In this document: positions 23,940-35,391 of the stretch, in pieces | Numbering within the stretch: the stretch's first letter is position 1 | How the letters are laid out: each line of letters starts with the position of its first letter | Source of the DNA: Myxococcales bacterium | Lineage (GTDB): Bacteria; Myxococcota_A; Polyangia; Haliangiales; Haliangiaceae | Direction of reading: 5' to 3' | Length of the DNA: 64,000 bases | NCBI GenBank assembly: GCA_016707895.1 | Contig: JADJGV010000003.1 | Span: 248,001-312,000, forward strand | The notes under the pieces: model-generated | What the model saw: only the letters and a program-made list of their open reading frames with translations | Told to the model about the DNA's origin: nothing | The model's database searches: none | Program-made: the position numbers and the translations under genes

Positions 23940-24520
23940 AGCGAACTCTCGGTCGCTCGCCAGAGTTTGGCGAGGTAGCCGATGCCCTCCTGGCGCCGAT
24001 TGACAACGCTCCCGACGGAGCAGGCGAGTTGCTTGGCGATCTCCGCCGTGGACGCACCGGACCGAGTCATGAAGAGCACCTCGCCGGACATGCGCGCATC
24101 GACGAGCATTCCCTGCGCGCGCGGGTCGACCTGCCCGGCTCGCAAGCGTTGAATCTGTTCATCCACCCACTGACTGTCCTCGAAGTCGCTGATCGCAGCC
24201 TCGATGTCCTCATCGTTGGGCAACATCTCGATCCCGTCAAGGTCCTGCAGCCCCGTCGCCTTGAGATGATCGAGTTCATCGAGCAACGCGTTCTTCACGC
24301 TGATCACGAAGCTACGCTGGTCACGTCGGAGCGCGACCTCGTGCGCGTAACGGCCGCTTCTCACGAGACGCGTCAGGAGGATCTGAACAAAGTCATTGGT
24401 GGTCTTCGACCCCGAACGTTTGCCAGCAAGCATCGCTCGCTTGATGCGACGGACCGTCCGTTCGAGCTGGGTCCGAAGGTCCTTTTCGCTTTCCCGCATG
24501 ATCAGGTTCCTTTCGTTCAT
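23936..24520 (-). CDS. Sigma-70-family-like (ECF-type) transcription factor
   Basis: The product is 194 residues from ATG 24520 (an alternative start is ATG 24499). The N-terminal half looks like a sigma region 2 helix bundle (NDFVQILLTRLVRSGRY, then SFVISVKNALLDELDHLK). The C-terminal 40 residues form a region 4 helix-turn-helix (GASTAEIAKQLACSVGSVVNRR). An acidic linker separates them. It overlaps the downstream Ser/Thr kinase by four bases, which suggests that the kinase modulates this factor. The assignment rests on overall layout and the HTH, not on a strong motif. A vestigial copy of its 3' end together with the kinase 5' end lies at 25105-25303. Confidence 0.65.
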   Translation of the reverse strand: MNERNLIMRESEKDLRTQLERTVRRIKRAMLAGKRSGSKTTNDFVQILLTRLVRSGRYAHEVALRRDQRSFVISVKNALLDELDHLKATGLQDLDGIEMLPNDEDIEAAISDFEDSQWVDEQIQRLRAGQVDPRAQGMLVDARMSGEVLFMTRSGASTAEIAKQLACSVGSVVNRRQEGIGYLAKLWRATESSL

Positions 24521-24672
24521 CCTACCCCTCGACGGCTCGAACCGCGGAGCGTTCAAGTCTTTCTTGCATGACCGACGCGTTCGCCAAATCCTCATTCGTG
24601 TCGGGCACATGCGCCGCCGTCATCGCGATCCGCATCTGCATCGCCGGGGGGGGACTGCCCGACGCCCGGACC

Positions 24673-25047
24673 TCAGCGCGACTGGTACTCGGTCGTGTGC
24701 CAGGGAAACGTGATCAGCGTCTGGCAGACGCCGTCCTGGAAGATGACGCGCGTTCCGTTTCCGCGGTCGGCGCCCTCGATGCCAGCCTTGACGGCCATGA
24801 TCAATGCGGCGGCGACAGCGACCATCGGCGCGGCGATCATGGCCGGCGCCGCCAACCAGTCGATGATGTCGCCCAGGCTGTGCAGGCCGCGGAGGGTCTC
24901 GACGTCGGTGTGGTCCAGCTCGATCTCGGTGCGCACGCCCACGCACGGCGGCCACAGCTGAGCAGCCGGCGTCATCGCCACCTGGAGGGCCATCGCATCG
25001 TGCGACAGGAGCAAGGCGGTAAGTGCGACCAGAGCCTTCTTCTTCAT
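24673..25047 (-). CDS. Small secreted protein, copy 1 of a tandem duplication
   Basis: The product is 124 residues. A cleavable signal peptide is clear (MKKKALVALTALLL, cleavage around AMA). The mature part has an Ala/Met-rich hydrophobic stretch (APAMIAAPMVAVAAALIM) followed by GIEGADRGNGTRVIF and a single late Cys. I recognise no family. The hydrophobic stretch could be a pore-forming or membrane-associated helix, but nothing proves it. A second copy at 25315-25689 is identical except for one conservative change in the signal peptide (Leu to Val). It lies upstream of the sigma/kinase pair on the same strand. Confidence 0.65.
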   Translation of the reverse strand: MKKKALVALTALLLSHDAMALQVAMTPAAQLWPPCVGVRTEIELDHTDVETLRGLHSLGDIIDWLAAPAMIAAPMVAVAAALIMAVKAGIEGADRGNGTRVIFQDGVCQTLITFPWHTTEYQSR

Positions 25048-25104
25048 GGTTCTTCCCTTTCTGAGTGCTGCGACGGCGTGGTGGACGCTTCGTTCATGTG
25101 GAGG

Positions 25105-25303
25105 GCGCGAACACATCCCGTGCGGGTCACGCAGAAGCCGATCCGCTTCGTCGGCGACGATGCGGTCCATGCTTGGGCTGAGTTCCATCGCGGGGGCGCC
25201 CGCGCCCCGGCGTGCTTGCATCGAATGCGAGGCGGTCGCTCATGGCGAACGCTCGGTCGCTCGCCAGCGCTTGGCGAGGTAGACGATTCCCTCCAGATTC
25301 GAT
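25105..25303 (-). pseudogene. Vestigial sigma-factor 3' end and kinase 5' end
   Basis: This stretch matches 23810-23985, the junction where the sigma factor ends and the kinase begins, at roughly 80 percent by eye. Recognisable are LPRQALASDRAFA (sigma C-terminus), MSDRLAFDAS (kinase N-terminus) and ELSPSMDRIVADEADRLLRD in another frame. It breaks off shortly afterwards, so it is a non-functional leftover of a second sigma/kinase pair. Confidence 0.75.
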
Positions 25304-25314
25304 CGGCTCGGGAC

Positions 25315-25689
25315 TTAGCGCGACTGGTACTCGGTCGTGTGCCAGGGAAACGTGATCAGCGTCTGGCAGACGCCGTCCTGGAAGATGACGCGCGTTCCGT
25401 TTCCGCGGTCGGCGCCCTCGATGCCAGCCTTGACGGCCATGATCAATGCGGCGGCGACAGCGACCATCGGCGCGGCGATCATGGCCGGCGCCGCCAACCA
25501 GTCGATGATGTCGCCCAGGCTGTGCAGGCCGCGGAGGGTCTCGACGTCGGTGTGGTCCAGCTCGATCTCGGTGCGCACGCCCACGCACGGCGGCCACAGC
25601 TGAGCAGCCGGCGTCATCGCCACCTGGAGGGCCATCGCATCGTGCGACAGGAGCAAGGCGGTAACTGCGACCAGAGCCTTCTTCTTCAT
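25315..25689 (-). CDS. Small secreted protein, copy 2 of a tandem duplication
   Basis: The product is 124 residues and, apart from one Leu to Val change in the signal peptide, the same protein as at 24673-25047. It has a signal peptide ending near AMA, an Ala/Met-rich hydrophobic stretch, a GNGTRVIF block and one late Cys. The almost perfect identity over the coding region indicates a recent duplication or gene conversion. Its downstream neighbour on the same strand is the sigma/kinase remnant, mirroring copy 1, which precedes the intact sigma/kinase pair. Function is unknown. Confidence 0.65.
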   Translation of the reverse strand: MKKKALVAVTALLLSHDAMALQVAMTPAAQLWPPCVGVRTEIELDHTDVETLRGLHSLGDIIDWLAAPAMIAAPMVAVAAALIMAVKAGIEGADRGNGTRVIFQDGVCQTLITFPWHTTEYQSR

Positions 25690-25821
25690 GGTTTGTCCCT
25701 TTCTGAATGCTGCGACGGCGTGGTGGACCCTTCGTTCATGCGGAGGTCGTTCCTCCGAGGCGCCGCCCTGGCTGGCCGGACGCGACTCCTCGCCTCTCGC
25801 GAAGAGCCGCGCTGCCGGCCG

Positions 25822-26475
25822 TCATTCGCGCTTGATCGACCAGGCGCCCGGCGGCCCGGCCGGGCCCCGCGGACCCTCGGGGCCAGACGGGCCGAACTTG
25901 TACTCGCCTTCCCCGTGCTCGCCGCACCAGAGCTTGCGGCCGCGCCCGCCGGGCCCGCCGGCACCACCGTCGCCGCCGGCGGTGATGGCGGTGATCGCGT
26001 CGACGGCGCCGATGACGTCGCGGTACCGGATCTGGAAGGACCCGCCACGGCCACCGATGCCACCCTGGCCGCCGCCCGACCCGCGGTCGACATCGCTCCC
26101 GGCGGCGAGGTAGTCGGCGTGGCGTCGCGCGGGGCCGCTGCCGCCGGAGTTCCAGTCAGGCATCTTCGGGGCACCTTGAGCGCCCGTGGTCCCGGTTGCG
26201 CCCTTGCCGTCCAGGGTGGCGGGGCCACGGACCTCGAGCAGGTCGCAGTTGAGCGAGAGCGTAGCGCCGTTCAGCACGCGGACGTGGGCATTCGCGGCGA
26301 TGATGCAGTGCTCAGCCACGAGCAGCGAGTCGTTGCTGTAGACTTGGTCGTTCAGCGTTACCGTGCCCGGCGCCGGCTGCGCGTACGCGACCCGCGCAGG
26401 CGCCGGCGCGCCACTCCAGAGCGCGCCGAATGCGACGGCGGCGACGCCGACGCGGTGCTTCAACATCTTGCGCAT
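25822..26475 (-). CDS. Secreted Gly-rich, collagen-like protein
   Basis: The product is 217 residues. It has an N-terminal signal peptide (start at 26475, or at the second Met at 26466), then a beta-rich segment (TVTLNDQVYSNDSLLVAEH, CIIAANAHVRVLNGATLSL) reminiscent of parallel beta-helix proteins. Two Gly-rich stretches follow: GATGTTGAQGAPK and GSGGGQGGIGGRGG. The C-terminus has collagen-like GXY triplets (GPSGPEGPRGPAGPPG). It is probably an extracellular structural or adhesive protein. No enzymatic motif is seen. It directly precedes the secreted-protein duplication on the same strand and lies 160 bp after the end of brxC. Confidence 0.65.
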   Translation of the reverse strand: MRKMLKHRVGVAAVAFGALWSGAPAPARVAYAQPAPGTVTLNDQVYSNDSLLVAEHCIIAANAHVRVLNGATLSLNCDLLEVRGPATLDGKGATGTTGAQGAPKMPDWNSGGSGPARRHADYLAAGSDVDRGSGGGQGGIGGRGGSFQIRYRDVIGAVDAITAITAGGDGGAGGPGGRGRKLWCGEHGEGEYKFGPSGPEGPRGPAGPPGAWSIKRE

Positions 26476-26637
26476 GATGGGACTCCCTGTTTTGGTGCAT
26501 GTCTGCCCTCTTCACACGACGTGAAGGGCCAGGGCATTCACACACCCCAACGGGGGAACCATCCCCTCGTTCACAGAAATCGTTTCCCCGGCGGTCCGCG
26601 CGGGAAGCGGTGTCCAACGCGCTCGACGGGCCGCCCG

Positions 26638-30259
<3,622 letters not shown>

Positions 30260-30272
30260 CGGCCTGGGCCTC

Positions 30273-30902
30273 TTACGGGTAGATCCGGGGGCGGTAGTCG
30301 CGGTCGGGATCGAGCTCGCCCATGAACGACAGGCCGGCCTCCCCGCGGCGCTCGCCCGGATACAGGAGGACGACGGGGACGTTGCGGGTGCGCCCGTCGA
30401 GGTGCTTGAGCAGGGCCGAGACGCGGAAGAACGGGAACAGCGCCCCGCAGCGACCGACGCACACCAGCGTGCGCTCGGCCTTGTCGGGGTGCGCGTCGGT
30501 GAAGGCCAGGATCTCGCGCGACACGTCGGCGGCGATCCCGGTCGCGCCGTCGAGCTCGCGCCCGAGCTTGGTCCGCAGGTAGTTGATGCCGCGCTCCGGC
30601 GACACCGCCGCGGCCGCGCGCTCCGCTTCGATCAGCCGCTGGACCTGGGCGTCGCCCATGGCGCGGATGCGGCGGAGCAGCAGCTTGTGCAACGACAGGG
30701 TCAGCACCACCCAGCCGGAGGACGAGAGGTCGCCGACGAGATCGCGGACGCGCTCGCGCAGCTTGAACTCGTCGGCAGGATCGTACGGGACGATCGCGTA
30801 GCGGTAGTTGCGCATCGTGCTGATGCGCGGGCCGTCGGGGTGCACCAGGTCGCGCCGCAACGCCGCGAACGCCTCGTCGAGCTGGGTCCGTGGCAGCGTC
30901 AC
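30273..30902 (-). CDS. brxB: BrxB (DUF1788)
   Basis: The product is 209 residues from GTG 30902, overlapping the brxA stop in a GTGA junction. Family features are present: ISTMRNYRYAIVPYDP at the start, SSSGWVVLTLSLHKLLL, and the C-terminal VPVVLLYPGERRGEAGLSFMG with the ending YRPRIYP typical of DUF1788. BrxB is a small conserved BREX protein of unknown biochemical role that is required for defence in other systems. Its neighbours brxA and brxC are in the standard order. The frame is intact. Confidence 0.9.
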   Translation of the reverse strand: MTLPRTQLDEAFAALRRDLVHPDGPRISTMRNYRYAIVPYDPADEFKLRERVRDLVGDLSSSGWVVLTLSLHKLLLRRIRAMGDAQVQRLIEAERAAAAVSPERGINYLRTKLGRELDGATGIAADVSREILAFTDAHPDKAERTLVCVGRCGALFPFFRVSALLKHLDGRTRNVPVVLLYPGERRGEAGLSFMGELDPDRDYRPRIYP

Positions 30903-31699
30903 GCGTGCACCTCGTAGCCGTCGCCGCCGACGGTGACGGGGCGCGTCGGCGCCAGCGTCGCGGCCGCCCACGCCTCGAGGTCGGGGAAGCGCCAGTCGAA
31001 CTCGTAGACGTCACCGATCTGCCGGAACTCGATGGTGCGCAGCGCGCGGAGGCGATCGGCGAGGTAGCCGCCGACCAGACCGAGGCTGGCGAGGTACGGG
31101 TTGTCGATCAGGGTGCCGTCGAAGCGGAGGCCCCGGAGCGTGTAGAGGATGTACTCGAGCGCGAGGTCGGGCACGCGCGGCGCGACGGCCTCGCGCGGCT
31201 CGCGCCGACCCCGCAACAGCCCGGCGGCCCCAGCGCACGACAGCAGGCGCGTGGTGAACTGCAGCTGAGTCTTCATGGCCCACCGCGAGAGGCCGTGCTC
31301 CGATGTCCATTGGATGACGGTCTGGCGGTAGACCTCGGCGCGCATCGTGTCGCGGCGCGTGGGCAGGAACACGCCCGTGAAGGCGCGGTACAGCGGATCG
31401 GTGAGCTGAACGTGGAAGTGGCAGATCACGCGGCGCGCTTCGGGCAGCATCCCGCGCCAGCCGGCGAGCACGCGCAGCGCCGCCGGGAACGCGTCGAAGC
31501 GGACGCGCATGTTGGCGAGCAGCTCGTCGGTCCAGGCCTCGCTCTTGGCGCCGAACCACGACTCGGTGAAGGCGCGCTGCGCGCTGGTGCGCGGATCGGC
31601 GGGATCGACGTGCGCCCAGTACGCGCGCGATTCCTCGACGCACAGCGAGCAGCGCAGGAGCCGCGAATGCGGCTCGGTGGCCTCCGCGAGCTCGATCAT
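30899..31699 (-). CDS. brxA: BrxA (DUF1819)
   Basis: The product is 266 residues. ATG 31699 overlaps the brxE stop by four bases. BrxA is a helical, DNA-binding BREX protein of the DUF1819 family. Recognisable stretches are WTSEHGLSRWAMKTQLQFTTRLLS in the middle and LALEYILYTLRGLRF toward the C-terminus, followed by FRQIGDVYEFDW. The role is by family; purified homologues bind DNA. It is the second gene of the promoter-proximal half of the locus and its frame is intact. Confidence 0.88.
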   Translation of the reverse strand: MIELAEATEPHSRLLRCSLCVEESRAYWAHVDPADPRTSAQRAFTESWFGAKSEAWTDELLANMRVRFDAFPAALRVLAGWRGMLPEARRVICHFHVQLTDPLYRAFTGVFLPTRRDTMRAEVYRQTVIQWTSEHGLSRWAMKTQLQFTTRLLSCAGAAGLLRGRREPREAVAPRVPDLALEYILYTLRGLRFDGTLIDNPYLASLGLVGGYLADRLRALRTIEFRQIGDVYEFDWRFPDLEAWAAATLAPTRPVTVGGDGYEVHA

Positions 31700-32292
31700 C
31701 CGCGGGCCTTACCCGCTGCGGCGCGGGCCGTCTTGAAATGCGTGGCCGGGTATCGCTCGGCGAGCGGCGCCATCGCCGCGACCAGCGCCACCGCGGTTTC
31801 GACGGGGTCGGTGGGCGGCTCGCCCGTGAGGCGGCGCCCGATCGACGATGGCGCGACAGTCGCAGCGCCGAGCCCGGTGAGCCACGCGCCGAAGGCGTCG
31901 CGATCCCAGCGCGCGATGGCTGCCCCGAGCTCCGGGAGCACCTCGGCCGGGTCCGCGGACGCGCGCTTGAGCTCGGCGAGGCGGTCGTCGAGCTGTTCAT
32001 CGATCGCGAAGCCGAGTCGGAACAGCGAGATCAACTCATCGGCATCCGCGGATTGCGCGCGTGCCTCGGCGTCGACCTTCCGTGCCGCCGCACGCGCCGC
32101 CTCAAGCACGGCCCAGCGCCAGGTGCGTGGAGCCAGCCGCTTGAAGAGGTCTTCGCCGCCGAACTCGTCGTTGAGCGCCGTCCGCCACCACCCCAGGCGC
32201 GGCGGATCGGTCTTGCCTTCGCCCGCCCAGCCCACGATGAGCTGAAGCGTAAGTATCCGATCCAACGCCTGTTTGGATGCCGCCCCGGTCAC
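31696..32292 (-). CDS. brxE: BrxE, type 6 BREX marker protein
   Basis: The product is 198 residues from GTG 32292; no strong Shine-Dalgarno is seen, and an upstream ATG at 32388 is possible. The N-terminus LDRILTLQLIVGWAGEG, the DPPRLGWWRTALNDEFGGEDLFKRL region and the C-terminal HFKTARAAAGKARG match what I know of the BrxE family. That family is found in BREX type 6, where it heads the operon. The biochemical function is unknown. Its position as first gene, followed by brxA, brxB and brxC with overlaps, supports the type 6 call. The 219 bp upstream (32293-32511) should hold the operon promoter, but no clear -35/-10 pair stands out. Confidence 0.85.
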   Translation of the reverse strand: MTGAASKQALDRILTLQLIVGWAGEGKTDPPRLGWWRTALNDEFGGEDLFKRLAPRTWRWAVLEAARAAARKVDAEARAQSADADELISLFRLGFAIDEQLDDRLAELKRASADPAEVLPELGAAIARWDRDAFGAWLTGLGAATVAPSSIGRRLTGEPPTDPVETAVALVAAMAPLAERYPATHFKTARAAAGKARG

Positions 32293-32511
32293 GGTTCGCG
32301 AGCGTAGTCTCGGGCTCGGCCCGATGTCGAGGCCGATCGGGCTGAGACTCTCTCGCAGGTGCGTGGCGGGATCTCTTCGCAGCCGCACTCATCCCACCCG
32401 CTCAGCGATGACTTCCACGCCAGCCCTGCCAGCTCGTCGGCAGCTCGTCGGCGGCCACCGCCACCCACTGGACGGACCAGTGGACGGGATGCGGCAGACC
32501 CGCGCGACTGC

Positions 32512-35016
32512 TCAGTCGCGCGGCAGTGAAGGCTCGACGCTGTGAGCCGGCGGCACCAGCGCCAGCGATGGTCGCCCAGCGCGAACGCCAGCCTGCGCCA
32601 CGGCCTCGCGGTGCGCCGGTGCCAGCTCGCTGAGCTTGACGCGCCAGTGATAGACCTCGGCGTCGCCTACAAGCTCAAGGGCCACGGTCCCGGCCAAGAG
32701 ATCGAGGGCATGGTCCAGCTGCCGGCGCTGCTCGTCGCTGGTCGCGTCGGCGCGCGCGAGGCGGAGCTCCCACGCGCACCAGGGCGCGCCGATCGCCACC
32801 AGCATGCCGACGGCCTGGGGCTGCTGCCAGTCGTCGTGCCGCCGCATGAGGCGCCGTAGCAGGTCGATGCCCACGGAGGGGTCGACGATCAGCGCGGGCA
32901 GAATCAGGAACGGCGTCACGAGGCCGGGCGTCACACCGGCGGGCGCCAGGACGCCGACGCCGGCGGCGAGTCGCAGCGCGGCGCGGACGCGATCCCGATC
33001 GACGCCCGTCTCGACAAGATGCAACGCGCACACGGCGAAGTGGCGGTTGTCGCTGCGCGCCGTCACGTGAGCGACGACGACGCGGAGCAACTCCGACGGC
33101 GGTGAGTCGGGGTGAGCCCTCAGGACCCGCAACACGCGATCGAGGGTGGTGCCGCTCGCGTCCGGCGACGCCAGCAGGCGATCGCAGGCGACCGTCAGCG
33201 CGGCCCCGGGACGCAGAACGGGCAGCGCCTCGACGATCTCCTCCGTCCCCTGGTCGAGCATGGCGTCGATGAGCCCGTCATGCGCGGCCCGAACGGCGAG
33301 ACGGCGAGCCAGGTCGGTTGGCCAGGCGACTTCGGCGTCACCGACGGCCGTGGCCATGCGGGCGAACGCGGGCGCGCGGGCGTTGACCTCCGCGCCCAGG
33401 GCGACCAGGGCATCCGGGAGGTGCATCCAGCCGCTGCGGTCAACCGAGCCCCCGAGCGACTCGACCAGGAACCTGACGGCCGCCTGGAGCGGGTCGCGGC
33501 CCGGAAGCCACCGCCAGAGCCGGGCCTCGATCGCCGCCGGCGGTTCGTCTGCGATGCGACTAGCGACCCAGGCCGCGAAGCCGGTGTACGCCGACGACGA
33601 GACCCGCTCCGGCACCACGCGAAGCCCCGCCTCCTCGCGCACGCTGGCGACCGCGATGTGGGCTTGCAGGTCCGCTGAGGCCACGTGGATCCAGTCGCCG
33701 TGCACGGCGCAGGTCACGCCTTCCGAGACGACGTGCTCCCCTTCGGTCCAGACCCGATCGGCCACGGCGGCCGCCAGCGTCGTGTGGACGCGGTGGTAGC
33801 GCGCCAGTGCCAGCGCGAGCCAGCCCCACCAGGGCGTCACGGGCGGCGGCGCGTCGGGGACTGTGTCGGGCGCTTCGAGGGCGCGCTGCACCGCCGCGAT
33901 CGTCTCCAGCGACGGCGGCGCAACCTTGGCGAACGGAGCACCGCGCCCGGTGCCACCGAGGGTCGGCGGGGCCACGGCCGGCAGGTCAGGAACGACGACC
34001 GGACACGGCGCCCCACCAGCGCCCAGGGGGCCCAACACACCGCGCCGACGTCCGGGGCCAGCCAGTAGAGCGCCGCACCATCCGGAGCACAGGTCGGTCA
34101 GCTCGGCGTCCACCGAGATCACGTCGTGGCGCTCGCCACTGCCGTCGGCGCGGACACCGATCAGCGTGTCGTTCGGGCGTCCCGCCAGGTGGACGTAGTA
34201 CCAATCACCGACGGCGATCACCGACGCCTCCGACGGGATCTCGATCGAGCGCTCGAGCAGGGTGCGCCCGAGCTTGCCGGCGATCGGGTCGTACTCGACG
34301 AGGCGCGTCGCGGTCATGCCGACGCCACCCGGGAGCAGGAGCTGCACGCCGCCGAGCTCGCCGGGCCACCGCGGCAGCGGGGCAACGCGGTGCCGCTCGA
34401 TCAGGTAGCCGCGGTCGTTGAAGCCAACCACCAGGATCCCCGCGACGGTCGCGACCTGCATCCGGAAGGGCCACCCCTTGGTCGCCGCGGACCGAAACAC
34501 TTGGGCCAGCCCGCCGTCTCGGTCGAAGCCCCAGACGACCAACTGCCGGACCCACTCGCGCCCCGCCATGACGCTCTCGGAGGCGACCGCGTAGAGGCGA
34601 TCGTCGATCCACATGAGGTCCTCGATGGACTGCCAGGCCGCGGGGTGCTCGGTCGGCGGCAGCGCGGCGAAGCGCTGGTCCTCGCCGGCCGGGCTCCGCG
34701 CATGGATGGCGTCGTCGCGATGGTAGTAGAGCGTTCCGTCGCGCTCGCAGCAGGCGTCGACGTTGTTGTAGCAGTCGTTGGGCACGAGCGTGCCGTCGGG
34801 CAACGTCACCTCGGGCAAGTCGCCGGGCACGAGCAAGCGCCCCCTGGCGTCGCCGCTGCCGACCTGCGCCAGCGAGATCTCCCAGTGGTACGTCGGCTGC
34901 TGCCCTCCGCCCGTGAGCCAGGTCAGCCGGTCGCCGACGATGCGCAGGTGGCGCGGTCGATCGGCGCACCACGCGATGACCGGCTGCAAGCCAGGAGGCA
35001 CGATCAGCTCGGCCAT
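32512..35016 (-). CDS. Large protein with beta-propeller-like N-terminus, unknown function
   Basis: The product is 834 residues from ATG 35016. I do not recognise the family. The first 330 residues contain repeating short blocks of the kind found in beta-propellers (HLRIVGDRLTWLTG, DRLYAVASESVM, GILVVGFNDRGYLIE, DWYYVHLAGRPND). The second half is Ala/Leu/Arg-rich and helical, possibly repeat-like, with a Pro-rich linker near 385-400. There is no signal peptide or membrane helix, so it is probably cytoplasmic. It lies upstream of brxE on the same strand, separated by 219 bp, and shows no defence-specific motif. It may simply be the resident gene bordering the BREX island. Confidence 0.7.
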   Translation of the reverse strand: MAELIVPPGLQPVIAWCADRPRHLRIVGDRLTWLTGGGQQPTYHWEISLAQVGSGDARGRLLVPGDLPEVTLPDGTLVPNDCYNNVDACCERDGTLYYHRDDAIHARSPAGEDQRFAALPPTEHPAAWQSIEDLMWIDDRLYAVASESVMAGREWVRQLVVWGFDRDGGLAQVFRSAATKGWPFRMQVATVAGILVVGFNDRGYLIERHRVAPLPRWPGELGGVQLLLPGGVGMTATRLVEYDPIAGKLGRTLLERSIEIPSEASVIAVGDWYYVHLAGRPNDTLIGVRADGSGERHDVISVDAELTDLCSGWCGALLAGPGRRRGVLGPLGAGGAPCPVVVPDLPAVAPPTLGGTGRGAPFAKVAPPSLETIAAVQRALEAPDTVPDAPPPVTPWWGWLALALARYHRVHTTLAAAVADRVWTEGEHVVSEGVTCAVHGDWIHVASADLQAHIAVASVREEAGLRVVPERVSSSAYTGFAAWVASRIADEPPAAIEARLWRWLPGRDPLQAAVRFLVESLGGSVDRSGWMHLPDALVALGAEVNARAPAFARMATAVGDAEVAWPTDLARRLAVRAAHDGLIDAMLDQGTEEIVEALPVLRPGAALTVACDRLLASPDASGTTLDRVLRVLRAHPDSPPSELLRVVVAHVTARSDNRHFAVCALHLVETGVDRDRVRAALRLAAGVGVLAPAGVTPGLVTPFLILPALIVDPSVGIDLLRRLMRRHDDWQQPQAVGMLVAIGAPWCAWELRLARADATSDEQRRQLDHALDLLAGTVALELVGDAEVYHWRVKLSELAPAHREAVAQAGVRAGRPSLALVPPAHSVEPSLPRD

Positions 35017-35084
35017 GAGGACCTGCGGCGAGTGTAGCGGTCGGCGTCCGTCGGCGCCGCCGGGTTGGCGCGACACCACGCCTT

Positions 35085-35391
35085 CTAGCGGTTCACCAAG
35101 CGGACGAGCCTTTCGAAGCGCGCCCGCAGCTTCGCGAGCACCGTGACATCGTCATCCCAGGCGAGATCTTGGCACAGGTCGCCGATCTCGTACTCCATGT
35201 TCGCGAAGTCCTCGGTCGCCGCCTTCCACTCGTCGCCAGGCACCCACGACGGCGGCGCAACCTTCCACACCGCGAACAACATCCCCCGCTCCTTGTCGTT
35301 GGTGGGAATCGCGCAGGTCCGCTTGGCCCGAGCTGCGGTTGGCGGAGCCTGCTCGAGCTCGCTCAGGAGCGCGTCGAAGACACTCGGTTCA
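35085..35391 (-). pseudogene. Truncated lipoprotein paralog (C-terminal remnant)
   Basis: The frame from 35391 to 35085 encodes about 100 residues (SVFDALLSELEQAPP, RAKRTCAIPTND, EWKAATEDF, EIGDLCQDL, RARFERLVRLV). It parallels the C-terminus of the lipoprotein at 49279-49824 (EFEAMLEGLEKQPP, RSKATCALSGMD, EWEQATHEL, DIGEMCQDM, RQRYERLVQL). No ATG, GTG or TTG lies before the homology begins, and the frame is closed just upstream inside the propeller lipoprotein gene. The only good start, ATG 35282, would skip 35 homologous residues. It is most likely a gene remnant lacking its signal peptide. Confidence 0.65.

Larger units (their letters stand above)
24668..25745. repeat. Tandem duplication with 642-bp period
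   Basis: The segment 24668-25103 and the segment 25310-25745 are nearly identical over the small secreted-protein gene and its upstream region (ccctttctgaatgctgcgac and neighbours). The spacer between the copies is the sigma/kinase remnant. Confidence 0.85.
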
